Assembly: GCA_021778975.1 (NCBI GenBank)
Contig: JAJYBO010000064.1
Coordinates: 1 to 11,997, forward strand
Length of the DNA stretch: 11,997 bases
Direction: 5' to 3'
Origin: Deltaproteobacteria bacterium
GTDB lineage: Bacteria > Desulfobacterota > Desulfobacteria > Desulfobacterales > Desulfatirhabdiaceae
Shown here: in pieces, positions 1-8,584 of the stretch
Layout: each line of letters starts with the position of its first letter
Position numbering within the stretch: the first letter of the stretch is position 1
The notes under the pieces: model-generated
Told to the model about the DNA's origin: nothing
Databases searched by the model: none
Seen by the model: only the letters and a program-made list of their open reading frames with translations
Translations under genes and position numbers: made by a program

Positions 1-1020
1 TTCCGATCTCAATACCGTTGCTGTCGTGGCTTCCGCGTGCAGCACCAGTAGAGAGCCGAAATCCACTTTGTCTCGTATGGGCGGGGGAACGGAAGACCTG
101 TCGTTTGGACTTTTTTGGGCGATATCACCGGGGGCTTCGGAGGGAATTTCGTCAATGTCGTAAATGGCGTAACTTTGTCCCGGACGAACGCCTTCATCCG
201 CTCCCCGGTCAATATAAGCGACGGTGCCGTCGCCAAAAATGGTTTCGCCTTTTTCCGCCATAAAAATATGGCCCTCCATATCCGGAACCCCAGGCGCCAG
301 CCGAATGTCGGGAGAAACCGGATCATATGGCAGCAAGACATCATCCACCATTACGGAAGAAAACGACCTTTCGATTTTGGCGATGGCATGATCTTGAAAA
401 CTTTCGATAATGCGGACAATGCCGGTGGGGCGGTACTGAACGCCCAGCGGTTTGCCGGTTTCAGGATCGTTGACGGCCTGCGGCGGATGGCAGGTCGTAA
501 ACACAGCGCCTGTTTTCAACGGCGGTTGCCCTGGAAATATCACATATACGTTTTCATCCTGACCCAACACGGTTTTGGGAAGCGTTTTGTCTCCTTTGCG
601 CATGACGATCACCCCCGCTCTTGCCACAGGATTTCTTGTGACAAATCCGATCTGATGAATCAGTAGATACCGGTAAAAAGGGGGTTCTGGCTTTGAAACG
701 GGTTGCGGTGATGGCGCGATGGGTTCTGGAGGAGGCGTCGTTTCCCAGTTTTTCTGAAAAAGCCTCAGCCGTTCTCCGGGAAATATCCGGTTGGGATTCA
801 TGATCTGTTGATTTTCGCTCCATATCTGTGGCCATATCCGATGACTGTTGAAATACCGGTGGGAGATATCCCACAGCGTATCGCCTTTTTTTACGGTATA
901 ATAAACGCTGGATTCCTGGTTTATCCGCGATGTGTTTGTGTCGGCGGCATTTACGCCTGCTGCGCACCCCACACAAACACCCACAATACATACCCACAGG
1001 AGGACACGGTTTGTTCTCAT
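1..1020 (-). CDS. Exported LysM-domain protein (partial, C-terminus beyond the window)
   Basis: An open frame runs without a stop from the ATG at 1020 to base 1 (340 codons), so the C-terminus is missing only because the window ends. Residues 1-25 form a basic-then-hydrophobic signal peptide (MRTNRVLLWVCIVGVCVGCA) with a possible signal peptidase I site after VNA. Cys19 is a poor lipobox because the -3 residue is Cys. Residues 40-88 are a LysM domain with YYTVKKGDTLWDIS, followed by WPQIWSENQ and NPNRIFPGERL, the long LysM variant often seen in deltaproteobacterial envelope proteins. A Pro-rich linker (about 95-112) leads to a region of unknown fold with a GVRPGQSYAIYDID stretch near residue 300. 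By family knowledge it should bind peptidoglycan in the periplasm; no catalytic domain is visible. A GGAG lies nine bases before the ATG. It is divergent from the aminotransferase. Confidence 0.85.
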   Translation of the reverse strand, partial: MRTNRVLLWVCIVGVCVGCAAGVNAADTNTSRINQESSVYYTVKKGDTLWDISHRYFNSHRIWPQIWSENQQIMNPNRIFPGERLRLFQKNWETTPPPEPIAPSPQPVSKPEPPFYRYLLIHQIGFVTRNPVARAGVIVMRKGDKTLPKTVLGQDENVYVIFPGQPPLKTGAVFTTCHPPQAVNDPETGKPLGVQYRPTGIVRIIESFQDHAIAKIERSFSSVMVDDVLLPYDPVSPDIRLAPGVPDMEGHIFMAEKGETIFGDGTVAYIDRGADEGVRPGQSYAIYDIDEIPSEAPGDIAQKSPNDRSSVPPPIRDKVDFGSLLVLHAEATTATVLRSE

Positions 1021-1104
1021 CGCATTTTTCTCCCATAAAATCAGGTAAGACGCCTGAAGCACTCCTGAAGCGTCAACGGGTTTTCTCCATTTATGTTTTC
1101 TTCT

Positions 1105-1132
1105 CGTATCGTGAATGAAAACAGTTTGTCAA
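1105..1132 (-). promoter_or_regulatory. Putative sigma70-type promoter for the LysM gene
   Basis: On the minus strand a perfect TTGACA (1132-1127) is followed after 16 bases by GATACG (1110-1105), a weak -10. The predicted 5' UTR is about 75-80 bases. It contains a direct repeat CCTGAAGC at 1053-1060 and 1064-1071, flanked by GACGC/GCGTC (1049-1053, 1070-1074) that could pair. The -35 match is good and the -10 match is poor. Confidence 0.3.
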
Positions 1133-1206
1133 GCGTTTCATAGCAAAACCGTAATCGTTCTGTCATGGATTTTTGTAGATATGGCCGGTTGCCTCCGTTC
1201 ATTTTG

Positions 1207-1235
1207 TTGATTCGGCAAGGGGAATACGTTATATC
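1207..1235 (+). promoter_or_regulatory. Putative sigma70-type promoter for the aminotransferase gene
   Basis: TTGATT (1207-1212) and TATATC (1230-1235) are separated by 17 bases. Each matches the consensus at four of six positions, and they lie about 80 bases upstream of the chosen ATG. No operator-like palindrome overlaps the pair. Confidence 0.3.
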
Positions 1236-1315
1236 TGAATCTCCAGAGCATAGACCAGTGGATGCTGCCGGGGCTTTTGCCGGAATTCATATCATTTGCA
1301 CGGAGAAAAAACATC

Positions 1316-2635
1316 ATGAACTTGCTTGCAGAACAATTGAACCAGGACATTGTGAAGGCAAATCCCCATGTTCTGGAAATGCTGTCCCAGATTGGAAAAA
1401 ACTTATATTTCCCCAAGGGAATTCTAAGCCAGAGTGCGGAAGCCAGGGAAAAAGCCTACAAACTGAACGCCACGATCGGCATTGCCACCGAAAAAGGCCG
1501 CACCATGCACTTTCCGTCTGTCATGAACAATATTTGCGGCATTTTACCGGAAGCCTCTCTCACGTATGCGCCTTCCTTTGGAATTCCGGCGCTGCGGAAG
1601 TTGTGGCAGGAATCGCTGTTTCAAAAAAACCCATCCCTGCAGGGCCATACCGTCAGCCTGCCGGTGGTGGCCAACGGCATTACCCATGCCATCAGCGTCT
1701 TTGCGGACGTGTGGGTAGATCCAGGCGATGTCATTCTGTTTCCGGATATGATGTGGGGCAATTATAACCTGATTCTGGATGTCCGGAAGGGTGCGGTCGT
1801 CAAAAACTATGCGATGTTCTCGGACGCCGGCGGGTTCAACCTGAAGGCGTTCGAGGAAGCCGTCAACGCGGAAGCACAGCGCAGTCCCAAAGTCATTGTC
1901 TTTCTCAATTTTCCGAACAACCCGACAGGATACACCATTACAGCATCCGAGGGCGACCGGATCGTTGAAATTCTGACCCGTGTTGCACAGCGCGGTGTCA
2001 ACGTTCTGGCGGTCATGGACGACGCTTATTTCGGGCTATTTTACGAAGAAGAAACGTTGAAGGAATCTCTTTTTGCCCGCTGCTGCGGAAAGGATCCCCG
2101 CCTGATGGCCATCAAGCTGGATGGCGCCACCAAAGAAAGCTTTGTGTGGGGGCTTCGCGTCGGGTTTGTCACATACGGCGTCGTCGCCGATGGTGACAGC
2201 AGGGCGCTGTATGAAGCGCTCGAGAAAAAGACCGCCGGCGCCGTTCGCGGTTCTATTTCCAACGCCTCTCATCTGAGTGAAACCCTGGTGTTGAAATCCA
2301 TGCAGGATGAGAAGAACATCTTGGAAAAGAAAGAGAAATTCGAGATTTTAAAGCGCAGGGCCAACCGGGTGAAAGCCGTGCTTCAGGATACTCGATATCA
2401 GAACGCCTGGCAGGTGTACCCCTTCAATTCCGGATATTTCATGTGCATTCGTCTTAAAACGGTCAAAGCGGAGGCGCTTCGGGTGCATCTGTTGGAGCAT
2501 TATGGCGTCGGTCTGATTTCCATCGGCGATAAAAACCTGCGGGTGGCGTTTTCGTGTCTGGAAGAATCGGATATTCCCCTTCTGTTCGATACGGTGCTTC
2601 AGGGCGTCCGGGATCTCGAAAAACAGGCGGCCTGA
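1316..2635 (+). CDS. Class I/II PLP-dependent aminotransferase
   Basis: This is a 439-residue fold-type I aminotransferase. The cofactor motifs are in the expected order: NNPTG at 201-205, DDAY at 235-238 (the Asp that contacts the pyridine nitrogen), Lys273 in GATKESFVWGLRVGF as the PLP Schiff-base lysine, Arg281 eight residues later, and Arg409 in NLRVAFSC at the position of the substrate-carboxylate arginine of aspartate aminotransferases. It should be a cytosolic amino-acid/2-oxoacid transaminase; the amino-acid substrate cannot be read from sequence. The frame is open back to 1262, but the ATG at 1316 has a GGAG ten bases upstream (acggagaaaaaacatc), so I chose it. The gene appears monocistronic: 148 bases with a stem-loop repeat separate it from the next gene. 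Full length, no broken motifs. Confidence 0.9.
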   Translation: MNLLAEQLNQDIVKANPHVLEMLSQIGKNLYFPKGILSQSAEAREKAYKLNATIGIATEKGRTMHFPSVMNNICGILPEASLTYAPSFGIPALRKLWQESLFQKNPSLQGHTVSLPVVANGITHAISVFADVWVDPGDVILFPDMMWGNYNLILDVRKGAVVKNYAMFSDAGGFNLKAFEEAVNAEAQRSPKVIVFLNFPNNPTGYTITASEGDRIVEILTRVAQRGVNVLAVMDDAYFGLFYEEETLKESLFARCCGKDPRLMAIKLDGATKESFVWGLRVGFVTYGVVADGDSRALYEALEKKTAGAVRGSISNASHLSETLVLKSMQDEKNILEKKEKFEILKRRANRVKAVLQDTRYQNAWQVYPFNSGYFMCIRLKTVKAEALRVHLLEHYGVGLISIGDKNLRVAFSCLEESDIPLLFDTVLQGVRDLEKQAA

Positions 2636-2660
2636 ACGAAGGATATGCAGTCGCGTACAC

Positions 2661-2710
2661 CGTTTCCTTAAGCTCCCTCCTTCCCCCCAGCGGGGGAGGG
2701 GCGGGGGGCC
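2661..2710 (+). repeat. G/C-run stem-loop repeat, copy 1
   Basis: The unit begins CGTTTCCTTAAGC, continues into CTCCCTCC, and ends in a CCCCC-AGC-GGGGG hairpin (2684-2696) followed by more G runs to about 2708. The reverse complement of 6509-6542 shows the same order, CGTTTTCCTTAAGC then CTTCCCCC-AGT-GGGGG. It may slow or end transcription after the aminotransferase gene, but no T-run follows, so I do not call it a canonical terminator. Confidence 0.65.
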
Positions 2711-2783
2711 AAAAAACGCAGATTATTCCCGTTTGCAGTATAGTTAGCCTGGATATAGCGAACCAACAATTCCGGAGGTTCAA

Positions 2784-3629
2784 ATGAGGGATTACCTGAT
2801 ACGAACAATGGTAAGAAGTGAAATTGGTCTGGCCATTGAATGGGCTGCGAATGAGGGGTGGAATCCGGGTTTGCATGACGCCGACTGCTATTTCGCTGCT
2901 GATCCAAACGCTTTCTTGATAGGGCTTCTTTCCGGCAAGCCGATTGCCACCATATCGGTAGTGAGATACGGAGAGACCTTTGGTTTTTTAGGATTTTATA
3001 TTGTTTCTCCCGAATTTCGCGGCCATGGATATGGAATTCAAATCTGGAATGCGGGGCTCAAATATCTTGCAGGGCGAAATATTGGTCTTGATGGCGTGGT
3101 GGATCAACAGGAAAATTACAAAAAATCCGGGTTCAATTTAGCCTATAGAAATGTTCGCTATGAGGGGACTGGTGGGGGCGATTATCCAGAGGGCGCCGGT
3201 ATTGTTGACTTGGCCTCCTTGCAATTCGAGAAAGTCGCTTTCTATGATAAACCATTTTTCCCTGTTGAGAGATCAGCTTTTATAAAGTCTTGGGTGAAGC
3301 AGCCAGATAGTCATGCTTTGGGAGTCTGCCATGCGGGGAAGTTAAGTGGTTACGGTGTAATTCGACCATGTCGTAAGGGCTATAAAATTGGACCACTTTT
3401 TGCGGATACAGCAACTGTCGCCGAATCGTTATTTTTGGCATTAACTTCGAAAGTTGGTTCCACAGATTCAGTTTTTCTCGATGTTCCTGAAGTGAACAGT
3501 GCTGCTGTGAGATTAGCCGAAAAATATAACATGAGGGTTATGTTTGAGACTGCTCGCATGTACAATCGCGAGATTCCTGACGTGCCAATAAAGCGTATTT
3601 TTGGTGTGACGTCTTTTGAAGTTGGTTAA
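2784..3629 (+). CDS. Two-domain GNAT-family N-acetyltransferase
   Basis: A 281-residue protein. The N-terminal half (about 1-140) is a GNAT acetyltransferase domain: strand-like FGFLGFYIVSPEFRG leads into the acetyl-CoA pyrophosphate loop R79-G-H-G-Y-G84 and helix IQIWNAGLKYL. The second half (about 145-281) resembles the extra C-terminal domain of YitH-type GNAT proteins (pattern GYGVIRPCRKGYKIGPLFAD, then VFLDVPEVN). The acceptor substrate is unknown. A strong GGAGG (2773-2777) lies seven bases before the ATG. Its third codon positions look more A+T-rich than those of neighbours on both sides, and it is flanked by a repeat and a hairpin, so acquisition by transfer is plausible but unproven. 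The stop codon lies inside the downstream hairpin. Confidence 0.85.
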   Translation: MRDYLIRTMVRSEIGLAIEWAANEGWNPGLHDADCYFAADPNAFLIGLLSGKPIATISVVRYGETFGFLGFYIVSPEFRGHGYGIQIWNAGLKYLAGRNIGLDGVVDQQENYKKSGFNLAYRNVRYEGTGGGDYPEGAGIVDLASLQFEKVAFYDKPFFPVERSAFIKSWVKQPDSHALGVCHAGKLSGYGVIRPCRKGYKIGPLFADTATVAESLFLALTSKVGSTDSVFLDVPEVNSAAVRLAEKYNMRVMFETARMYNREIPDVPIKRIFGVTSFEVG

Positions 3630-3660
3630 GTGCGGACGCGCCAAAGGCGCGCGCCACTTA
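3627..3660. terminator. Hairpin between convergent genes (possible bidirectional terminator)
   Basis: TAAGTG (3627-3632) pairs with CACTTA (3655-3660), and CGCGCC (3637-3642) pairs with GGCGCG (3646-3651) around an AAA loop. The stop codon of the GNAT gene is the first three bases of the stem, and the truA stop is eight bases beyond it. No clear T-tract follows on either strand, so termination efficiency is uncertain. Confidence 0.5.
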
Positions 3661-3668
3661 TAAGAGTT

Positions 3669-4441
<773 letters not shown>

Positions 4442-4445
<4 letters not shown>

Positions 4446-4624
4446 AGGCGATCACACCGGATATTCCCCAGCACTTCCTCAAATGCGTCATCCATATCCT
4501 GAAAACATTGTTCCAAAGAATATTTCTTGCCGCAGTCCCTGCAGCGCAGCACCGCCGCGCGTCAGGTCCGCTGAATATCGAGTTTTCCACCACATTCGGA
4601 ACATTTTAAGTGTTTTGATTGCAT
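4442..4624 (-). CDS. Dual-CXXC small selenoprotein (in-frame TGA read as selenocysteine)
   Basis: From the ATG at 4624 the frame reads MQSKHLKCSECGGKLDIQRT, meets TGA (4564-4562, codon 21), then continues open as RAAVLRCRDCGKKYSLEQCF and on to a TGA stop at 4444-4442. The total is 60 residues with Sec at 21. Two CXXC pairs (C8/C11 and C28/C31) bracket the TGA and suggest a small zinc-ribbon or thiol-redox protein. I recall a family in anaerobic deltaproteobacteria described as dual CXXC motif small (seleno)protein, in which the position after Arg-Thr is Cys or Sec. The downstream half preserves the frame exactly, completes the second CXXC, and ends in an ATGA overlap with truA, which argues against random decay. 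The 5' neighbour is the FmdB gene, whose stop is 19 bases away. The ribosome-binding site is weak. Function unknown; a 20-residue truncated peptide is the alternative reading. Confidence 0.75.
4532..4555 (-). promoter_or_regulatory. Candidate bacterial SECIS hairpin
   Basis: Immediately downstream of the TGA, within the coding frame, the RNA can form GCGGU/ACUGC (one G-U pair), a small internal loop, then CUGC/GCAG closing a GCU triloop that contains a G. The apical loop starts 17 nucleotides after the UGA, close to the spacing in E. coli fdhF (loop about 19 after UGA, from memory). The bulged U of the E. coli element is not obvious. This is a hand-folded proposal. Confidence 0.45.
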
Positions 4625-4643
4625 TGTAAATATTTCCAGATGG

Positions 4644-5138
4644 TTATAAATCGTATAGGGTATCGTCTCTTGAGGGCGCTTTTCGCTGTCCCGCGGCGGC
4701 TTTCCCCTTTTTGCCCGGCATCAAAAACGGGTCTTCCCCGGCCATGACATCGCCCATTTCCGCCTCGATCTGTTCGGGGTCTTCGCCACTTTCCATCCGG
4801 CGGAGCGCTTCCTGCATTCCCGGCCCCAATTCAAGCCCTGTCATATCCGTGAGCTTCCGCATCAGATCCGCGGCCTGGCGGGGATCGTCCTCCCGAATAT
4901 TCTCGGCTTCACCCGCCAGCATCTGCATGGCCTGCTCCATCTTGCTTTCATCGAAAGGAAGATTATCCGCGCCACTGTCTTCACGGGCTTTTCCTGTCAC
5001 CGCAAATGCCGACATCCGCCGGGACAACGGTCTATCGCCGCATCTGGGACAGGTCGGAATTTTGGATGTATTGACGGTTTTTGAAAAAAAATTGAACAGG
5101 GTATTACAATCCTGACAATAAAACTCGTAAATCGGCAT
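4644..5138 (-). CDS. FmdB-family zinc-ribbon protein
   Basis: A 164-residue protein. It opens with MPIYEFYCQDC, the hallmark of the FmdB/CxxC zinc-ribbon domain: Cys8, Cys11, Cys30 and Cys33 should bind one zinc. The FmdB domain (about 1-45) is followed by a long, acidic, probably helical extension (about 60-140, rich in Glu, Asp, Met and Gln) and a basic tail containing GKKGKAAAGQRK. Founding members were proposed as regulators of amide metabolism, but most FmdB proteins have no known role. A GAGGGA ribosome-binding site precedes the ATG. It sits between the DUF2400 gene (38-base gap) and the dual-CXXC selenoprotein (19-base gap), so two small Cys-ribbon proteins are adjacent in one operon. 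Confidence 0.85.
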   Translation of the reverse strand: MPIYEFYCQDCNTLFNFFSKTVNTSKIPTCPRCGDRPLSRRMSAFAVTGKAREDSGADNLPFDESKMEQAMQMLAGEAENIREDDPRQAADLMRKLTDMTGLELGPGMQEALRRMESGEDPEQIEAEMGDVMAGEDPFLMPGKKGKAAAGQRKAPSRDDTLYDL

Positions 5139-5176
5139 TCAACAATCCCTCATTCAGTTTTACGCATATTGAACAA

Positions 5177-5965
5177 TCATGATGCAGATCTGGCATTTCC
5201 TTCCATTCCCATCCGGCACAGGGTGAAGTCATATCGCAGCGGATCTTTGGGACATATCCGGCGAAACGCCGCCGTGATCTCAAGTGCGGTCCGCATATCC
5301 GCCTGTCGGCGTCGGGTGAACCCCAGGGAAATCCCCATACGGTGAATATGGACATCTAACGGGAAAATCAGTTTCGAGGCCGGAACGCCATCCCACCCGC
5401 CCGGATCAATGGCGTCTTTTCGGACCATCCAGCGCAGAAACAGGTTCAGCCGTTTGCAGGCGCTGCCGCGTTCGGGAATCGGAATGAGATGCCCCATGTT
5501 CAGGGAGGAATCCGATGTCAGTTCCGTTACAAAACGGCTCAGCGCCGGTAAGACGGTATCCGCATCTGCGTCTGATCCTGAAAGGAAACAGGCGTGAAGT
5601 GAGCCGTAACGTTCGAGAACCCGCCGGATGGCCAGGAGCAGCCCCGTTATGTGGCGGCCGGTGGCAAACCTGTGGGTGAACCCGGCAAACACAGCGTCCA
5701 GCGATTCCTGGCAGGAGTGGTACAGATAATCACGCGGAGACGGTCCCAATTTTTCCAGCACGCCGGACAGTGTTTTGAAAATCTGCGCTACCCGTCCATA
5801 GGCCAGGGAAGAGGCGATAAGCCCGATAATTTCCCTGTCTTCAATATCTGGATAACGGTACAGGAACACCAGCGGATCCGGATGCACCCGTTCTCGGTGA
5901 TGATACTGGCGATAAAGCGCATCCAGCTCCGCTTTTGAAATATGACGGTCCGACGTTGTTGTCAT
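5177..5965 (-). CDS. TIGR02757 / DUF2400 family protein
   Basis: A 262-residue protein recognised by YHHRERVHPDPLVFLYRY near residues 21-38, then DREIIGLIASSLAYGRVAQI, WMVRKDAIDPGGWDGV near 183-198, LIFPLDVHIHRMGISLGFT near 203-221, and CPKDPLRYDFTLCRMGM near the C-terminus. These blocks are diagnostic of TIGR02757, a family with no established reaction. The LDVHIHR block resembles the catalytic-Asp region of helix-hairpin-helix DNA glycosylases, so a nucleic-acid role is a reasonable inference, supported by its position directly after ssb. The ssb stop and this ATG are only three bases apart, with no good separate ribosome-binding site, implying coupled translation. Length is normal and no features are broken. 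Confidence 0.88.
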   Translation of the reverse strand: MTTTSDRHISKAELDALYRQYHHRERVHPDPLVFLYRYPDIEDREIIGLIASSLAYGRVAQIFKTLSGVLEKLGPSPRDYLYHSCQESLDAVFAGFTHRFATGRHITGLLLAIRRVLERYGSLHACFLSGSDADADTVLPALSRFVTELTSDSSLNMGHLIPIPERGSACKRLNLFLRWMVRKDAIDPGGWDGVPASKLIFPLDVHIHRMGISLGFTRRRQADMRTALEITAAFRRICPKDPLRYDFTLCRMGMEGNARSAS

Positions 5966-5968
5966 GGG

Positions 5969-6424
5969 TTAAAAGGGGATATCATCGTCTCCGGTTGGGC
6001 CGCTTTCAGGTCTTCCTCCCATATTGCCGGGGCCGCGGAATCCTGCGTCAAAATCGGGCGCTGGCGCGCTTTTTTTGACGCCGCCTTCATCTCTGGGGCT
6101 TAGCATCTGCATGTCGGAAGCTATGATTTCCGTGCTGTAGCGCTTGTTGCCATCCTTGTCATCCCAAGAACGGGTCTGAAGTTTGCCTTCGATATATACC
6201 TGTTTTCCTTTGGTGAGATATTCGCCGCAGATTTCCCCCAGCTTCCGATAAGCGACAATCCGGTGCCATTCGGTGCGCTCTTTTTTCTCTCCGGTGTTTT
6301 TGTCTTTCCATTCTTCGGAGGTGGCCACCGAAAAGTTGGCGATTGCCGTACCGTCTGGCATATAACGAACTTCCGGATCCTTGCCCAGTCGTCCGACGAT
6401 GATGACTTTATTGATTCCCGACAT
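5969..6424 (-). CDS. ssb: Single-stranded DNA-binding protein
   Basis: A 151-residue SSB. The OB-fold domain (about 1-110) contains the classic blocks NKVIIVGRLGKDPEVRY, GTAIANFSVATSEEW, TEWHRIVAYRKLGEICGEYL, KGKQVYIEGKLQTRSW and YSTEIIASDMQML. A Gly/Pro-rich disordered linker follows, ending in the acidic tip DDDIPF (146-151), which recruits RecQ, RecO, PriA and other repair partners in other bacteria. The ATG at 6424 is preceded by AAGGAGG (6435-6429), the strongest ribosome-binding site in the window. It is the first gene of the operon running to truA. Its promoter should lie in 6440-6600, but I could not pick a convincing -35/-10 pair there. Confidence 0.96.
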   Translation of the reverse strand: MSGINKVIIVGRLGKDPEVRYMPDGTAIANFSVATSEEWKDKNTGEKKERTEWHRIVAYRKLGEICGEYLTKGKQVYIEGKLQTRSWDDKDGNKRYSTEIIASDMQMLSPRDEGGVKKSAPAPDFDAGFRGPGNMGGRPESGPTGDDDIPF

Positions 6425-6601
6425 TATGCCTCCTTGCTGCTTTCTCGTTTTAGAGTTTTGTTCCGATGGATAAATATACCGCAGGCGGTTTCAATTTGCA
6501 CTTTTATACCCCCCCACTGGGGGAAGGCGCTTAAGGAAAACGTAGTTTGTAACCGTCTGAAGCATACAACCGCTTAGACTATCAATACGCGATGGCTGTT
6601 G
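6425..6601. other. Intergenic region upstream of ssb
   Basis: No gene is visible. It holds the ssb ribosome-binding site (6429-6435), the second G/C-run repeat (6509-6542), and presumably the ssb operon promoter. The corrinoid-activator-like gene ends at 6602, so the repeat lies between two genes on the same strand. Confidence 0.5.
6509..6542 (-). repeat. G/C-run stem-loop repeat, copy 2 (inverted relative to copy 1)
   Basis: Read on the minus strand it begins CGTTTTCCTTAAGC, then GCCTTCCCCC, AGT, GGGGGGG. The hairpin is C 6511-6515 with G 6519-6523 and an ACT loop. It differs from the copy at 2661 by loss of a short CTCC-rich stretch and single-base changes. It could act as the 3' hairpin of the operon ending at 6602, but it lies downstream of that stop without a T-run. 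Confidence 0.6.
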
Positions 6602-8584
6602 TCACTGCCGGGCGTTTCCGGTTTCCGGCAGGTGCATTTGTCTTCTGGCTTCCAGCCTGGCTTTGATCCGGGGAAACTGGTTCATGTCCGTATGCGGCAG
6701 AAAGAGCGCCGCCACATAATTGTCCATGTAGGAATGGGTCTCAGACAGTTCAAAATTGGTTATTTTCTTGACCACATCCACCACATCCCGCCGGATCCGG
6801 TTGGTCAGCGAACTCATCCTGGCGCCCAGCAGAGAGCCGTTTCCGATGAATGTCACCTTCGAGGTGTCCATTTCGGGCAGCAGACCGATGGTCATGGCTT
6901 TTTCCAGATCCACATAGCTCCCAAATCCTCCGGCCAGAATGATATGTTCCAGGTTTTGTATGGTCAGGCCGACTTCTTCTAAAAGCGTCATGCAGCCGCT
7001 GTAAATGGCGCCTTTGGCCCGGATGAGGTTGTCTATATCGGGTTCTGTCAGCACCACATCGCGGTCAATCTGCGTTTCCTTCGCCCATACGAGAACATAC
7101 TCCCAAATGCCGCCGGTTTCACGAATGCGGGGCGTCTTGAGGTTGCGGTTGAATTTACCGCGGTTGTCAATAACGCCCAGCTCGAACATGGTGGCCGCCA
7201 TGATGATCAGACCGGAACCGCAGATGCCTTTGGGACGGACATTGCCGATCGTGATGTTCATGGGTTCCAGCGTAAAGGGATCCATCGAAAAGTCCTCGAT
7301 GGCCCCCTTGGTGGCGCGCATGCCGAAGGTGATGCCGCCGCCTTCGAAGGCAGGCCCCGCGGAACAGGCGGCGCAGGCCATCCAGTCTTTGTTACCGATG
7401 ACAATTTCCGCATTGGTGCCGATGTCCATGAACAGGGTCAGTTCTTCGGCGCGGTACAGACCAGACCCCATAACGCCCGCGACGATATCTCCGCCCACAT
7501 AGCTTGAAACCTGAGGATACACCAGGGCGGTGACATGTTCCTTCAGAGCGATGCCCAGCGTGACGGCCGGCAACGGTGGATACAGAGACGATGTTGGCAC
7601 ATACGGCGTTCTGCGGATGTGTCGGGGATTGACCTTCAGCAGCAACTGGGTCATGGTGGTGTTGCCGGCCAGCGTGATGGAGGAGATATCCTCGATATCC
7701 ACCCCGGATTTATCAATCATTTTCCGGATCAGCTTGTTCACGACGCCGATCACGACTTCATTGAGCTTTTCGAGTCCTCCTGGTTTCTCGGCGTACATGA
7801 TGCGACTGATGACATCTTCGCCATAGCTGATCTGCGCGTTGAAATCTCCGATCTGCGCCAGCACCTCTCCGGAGACCAGATCAATCAACTGCCCGTAGAT
7901 GGTGGTGGTGCCGATATCCACGGCAATCGCATAGTTGCGGCTTGTCGTGTCGCCCGGCTGCACATTGACGATATGGGTTTTTCGGCCAGGATGAACGGGT
8001 CTGACGAGTGTTGCCGTAATTTTGAAATCCGCGTTTCGGAGGACATCCGAAATCTTCTGGATAACCGGAAAATCCACCACCAGCCGGTGTTCGCCATGCT
8101 CCAGTTTCAAAAAACCGACCAGACGCGATACGTCCGGAAGATTGTCCTGGTGCGTTGGTGACGGCAGCTCCAGATATTTCTTCTCGACAGGGGGGACGAA
8201 CAGACCGGCCTCTTTGAGTTCGTCCAGATTCATCTGCCGGATTCGGGCGGTGCAGCGTGGGGTTGACTGCATGTTTAAAATACTGGCGTCAATGACGGAC
8301 TCCACGGGAATTCGGACCACCAGGTCGCTTTTGACGCGGGCCAAACAGGCCTGCCGAACCCCATCGGATACATCCTGAGCCGTCAGCTTTTCGGTAATGC
8401 CGCCTTCCACAACGCCTGATTCAACGATGACCCGACACTTGCCGCAAACGCCCTCCCCGCCGCAGGAGGCATTGACATGAACGCCGGCTTCCATCGCGGC
8501 GCGCAGCAGGCTTTCGTCATCCTTTACCTGGATTTTCCGGTTGTGAGGTAAAAATAAGACCGTGTGCATACCCGTATCCGTCAT
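6602..8584 (-). CDS. Corrinoid-activator-like [2Fe-2S]/ASKHA protein (RACo-like, DUF4445)
   Basis: A 660-residue protein. Residues 7-95 are a plant-type [2Fe-2S] ferredoxin domain with ligands Cys41, Cys47, Cys50 and Cys80 (C-X5-C-X2-C-X29-C). A linker (about 100-210) is followed by an ASKHA ATPase domain: phosphate-1 motif DIGTTT (223-228), LAGNTTM (305-311), phosphate-2 motif DIGTNAE (387-393), GPAFEGGGITFGM (410-422), CGSGLI (455-460) and adenosine motif LAGGFGSY (550-557). The architecture is that of RACo/RamA activators, which use ATP to drive one-electron reduction of Co(II) corrinoid to Co(I) in methyltransferase systems. No corrinoid protein or methyltransferase is in the window, so the target is unknown. 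The ATG overlaps the upstream CoA-transferase/GNAT stop as ATGA and has a GGAG ahead, so the two proteins are probably made together. A later in-frame start at Met6 is possible. Confidence 0.85.
   Translation of the reverse strand: MTDTGMHTVLFLPHNRKIQVKDDESLLRAAMEAGVHVNASCGGEGVCGKCRVIVESGVVEGGITEKLTAQDVSDGVRQACLARVKSDLVVRIPVESVIDASILNMQSTPRCTARIRQMNLDELKEAGLFVPPVEKKYLELPSPTHQDNLPDVSRLVGFLKLEHGEHRLVVDFPVIQKISDVLRNADFKITATLVRPVHPGRKTHIVNVQPGDTTSRNYAIAVDIGTTTIYGQLIDLVSGEVLAQIGDFNAQISYGEDVISRIMYAEKPGGLEKLNEVVIGVVNKLIRKMIDKSGVDIEDISSITLAGNTTMTQLLLKVNPRHIRRTPYVPTSSLYPPLPAVTLGIALKEHVTALVYPQVSSYVGGDIVAGVMGSGLYRAEELTLFMDIGTNAEIVIGNKDWMACAACSAGPAFEGGGITFGMRATKGAIEDFSMDPFTLEPMNITIGNVRPKGICGSGLIIMAATMFELGVIDNRGKFNRNLKTPRIRETGGIWEYVLVWAKETQIDRDVVLTEPDIDNLIRAKGAIYSGCMTLLEEVGLTIQNLEHIILAGGFGSYVDLEKAMTIGLLPEMDTSKVTFIGNGSLLGARMSSLTNRIRRDVVDVVKKITNFELSETHSYMDNYVAALFLPHTDMNQFPRIKARLEARRQMHLPETGNARQ

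Noticed and set aside
115..666. Plus-strand 183-codon ORF
   Set aside because: It is antisense to the LysM coding frame, has no ribosome-binding site and no recognisable motif.
554..1036. Minus-strand 160-codon ORF
   Set aside because: It overlaps the LysM gene in another frame, is rich in Arg/His/Ser without domain motifs, and the true frame from 1020 shows a signal peptide and LysM domain.
1262..1315. Upstream start for the aminotransferase
   Set aside because: The 18 extra residues are not typical of the family; the ATG at 1316 has a GGAG at good spacing.
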